Of a DNA stretch of 5,196 nucleotides, positions 4,230-5,196 are shown piece after piece. Under the pieces are notes generated by a model. That model was not told the origin of the DNA. It did no database searches and worked only from the letters and a program-made list of their open reading frames with translations. The position numbers and the translations under genes are program-made. Each line of letters opens with the position of its first letter. Position 1 is the stretch's first letter. Source of the stretch: JBBRLA01 sp038231615 (GTDB lineage: Bacteria; Myxococcota_A; Polyangia; Palsa-1104; JAEUJZ01); assembly GCA_038231615.1 (NCBI GenBank), contig JBBRLA010000612.1, positions 1 through 5,196 on the forward strand, in the 5' to 3' direction.

Positions 4230-5196
4230 TCACGCACCATGCGCCCGGCACGCGGGGCAGCGGGGGCGCCCCTGCGCGGCGGGGACGCAGGTCTCGCAAA
4301 GGACATGCAGCCGTTCGTCGCACAGCGCGGGGCGCCCGGTGACGCCGACGCAGCCGTCGCAGGCCAACCGATCCAGGGCGTGCGCCCCCGCGGGCAACCG
4401 GGTCACCAGTTCGCGCTCTTCCTTGCGCCGCCGCACGCGCAGGCGCACCCGCACCACGGGCACCACCGCGCACAAAAGGGCCGCCGGCAGCAGCCGCACC
4501 CGCAAGGCCAGGCGCGTGCGCAGGTCCGCCAGCTTGGTGTTCCGCTCCGCCCCCAGGTGCGCCACCTTGGCCGCCGTCGCCTGCGGGTCCACCCGCCGCC
4601 GGGTAGAGCGGGCCTCGGCGATGAGCGCGGCGAAGTATTCGCTGATGCGGGCGTGGTCCCGGGCGTGCCGACGAGACAGGCTCTCCTGCACCTGGTGCAG
4701 CGCCGCCCGCGCGTCGCGGTTCGCCCGCAGGGAGATCCACTTCATGGCCCCGTCGCTTCCAGGCGGCGGCGCACCGCGATGGGGCACCAATTCGCCCAGG
4801 TTGTGGGTCGGATCGAGCAGCGCGGCCAGCCCCGCGTCGGGCATCGACCCATCGGGCCCGTGTACCACGAACCGCAAGAGGCCCTCGTGCCGATCGTCCG
4901 CCTCCGCCACGTAGGCCACGCTGCCCACGACATAAGTGCCCTCGCCGGGGAACACGTCGAGCACCTCGGCCAAACCGTTGCGCACCACAAAACGATCGCC
5001 CAGGGAGGCCGCCTGTCCCGCCCGGGGCGGCTCGTGGGCCAGGCGAACGTAGGAAACTGGCACTTGCGCCCGCGCCTCGGCCACCAGCCGCGAGAGCAGC
5101 GGTGTGCCCAGCCCGCAAGGGACCGCCCCTTTTGCGTCGGGATCAGAGGACAGCACAAGGTCCTCGGGCAGCGACAAGTGCTGCGCGGCACTGGGC
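4230..5196 (-). CDS. C-terminal part of a protein with charged helical region and RING-like zinc-binding tail (5' end outside window)
   Basis: The frame is open to the right edge: codons upstream of a TTG at 5177 continue PSAAQH to the last base, so the true start lies outside. 321 residues are visible. The first part (about 7-135) is mixed alpha/beta, including LGTPLLSRLVAEA, GDRFVVRNGL and a LLRFVVHGPDG strand-turn. Residues 160-232 are long charged helices rich in Arg and Glu. A strand-like basic stretch (RVRLRVRRRKEER) follows. The tail has C-x2-C-x9-C-x4-H-x2-C-x2-C-x9-C-x2-C. There is no signal peptide or clear membrane helix in the visible part, which suggests a cytoplasmic, perhaps nucleic-acid-linked protein. 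From memory, the helix/basic strand/zinc tail layout recalls the C-terminal ends of some SNF2/RapA-type helicases and their companions, but no helicase motif is in view. The gene is convergent with the exported-protein gene, 30 bases away. Confidence 0.75.
   Translation of the reverse strand, partial: PSAAQHLSLPEDLVLSSDPDAKGAVPCGLGTPLLSRLVAEARAQVPVSYVRLAHEPPRAGQAASLGDRFVVRNGLAEVLDVFPGEGTYVVGSVAYVAEADDRHEGLLRFVVHGPDGSMPDAGLAALLDPTHNLGELVPHRGAPPPGSDGAMKWISLRANRDARAALHQVQESLSRRHARDHARISEYFAALIAEARSTRRRVDPQATAAKVAHLGAERNTKLADLRTRLALRVRLLPAALLCAVVPVVRVRLRVRRRKEERELVTRLPAGAHALDRLACDGCVGVTGRPALCDERLHVLCETCVPAAQGRPRCPACRAHGA
4248..4361 (-). other. C3HC4 RING-like zinc-binding motif at the C terminus
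   Basis: Ligands in visible numbering are C279, C282, C292, H297, C300, C303, C313 and C316, closing five residues before the stop. The order Cys3-His-Cys4 and most spacings match the RING-finger consensus; only C292-H297 has four intervening residues instead of the usual one to three. Eight ligands would bind two Zn2+. Tandem zinc ribbons or a treble clef are equally possible folds, so ubiquitin-type ligase activity should not be inferred. Confidence 0.6.

Noticed and set aside
3437..4342. + strand frame of 301 codons overlapping the exported-protein gene
   Set aside because: It is a shifted frame with Gly/Ala/Arg-rich low complexity and no signal peptide. It runs past the real stop into the antisense of the convergent gene, whereas the chosen frame has a signal peptide and Shine-Dalgarno.
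4339..4914. + strand frame of 191 codons at the right side
   Set aside because: It is antisense to the zinc-motif gene. The product is Arg/Ser/Ala-rich without recognisable structure.
5175..5177. TTG 5177 as the true start of the right-hand gene
   Set aside because: The frame stays open to the window edge and no Shine-Dalgarno precedes the TTG, so a start outside the window is more likely.

Overview
The window is GC-rich (about two thirds G+C by eye) and looks like a chromosomal piece of a Myxococcota (myxobacterial, former deltaproteobacterial) genome. The reasons are a Cys-rich surface protein with a proline/aspartate-leucine linker, a MYXO-CTERM-like segment (Cys, Gly-rich spacer, hydrophobic helix, Arg cluster), and an OmpA protein with thrombospondin type-3-like Asp repeats. 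There are three protein genes. I saw no RNA gene, CRISPR array, insertion sequence or phage gene.

Region 1 (51-3221, + strand) is one continuous reading frame of 1056 codons. It reads like two proteins joined end to end. The first half has a signal peptide, a PA14-like domain, a stalk with 22 cysteines and a MYXO-CTERM-like hydrophobic/Arg segment, which is the architecture of the myxobacterial outer-membrane-exchange receptor TraA. The second half has an internal signal-peptide-like segment, a beta-barrel-like region, six 29-residue Asp/Cys/Pro repeats and an OmpA peptidoglycan-binding domain, which is the architecture of its partner TraB. In Myxococcus xanthus these are separate adjacent genes; here they are fused in frame. 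The junction contains a T9 run, an in-frame internal ATG and two candidate processing sites, so a polyprotein or dual-product model is worth testing. This is the main item of interest.

Region 2 (3222-3377) is a 156-base spacer with a perfect 11-bp GC-rich hairpin just after the first gene. Region 3 (3378-4199, + strand) encodes a 273-residue exported protein of unknown function: signal peptide, helical core with two cysteines, Gly/Pro linker and short C-terminal helix. Region 4 (4230-5196, - strand) is the 3' part of a gene that runs off the right edge. It converges on region 3 with only 30 bases between the stop codons. Its visible product ends in a C3HC4, RING-like zinc-binding cysteine/histidine pattern behind a long charged helical segment.

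The first gene would act at the cell surface, linking a recognition domain to the outer membrane and the peptidoglycan. The second product is exported, but nothing in the sequence ties it firmly to the first; the hairpin between them suggests separate transcription. The third gene is cytoplasmic in character and probably unrelated.
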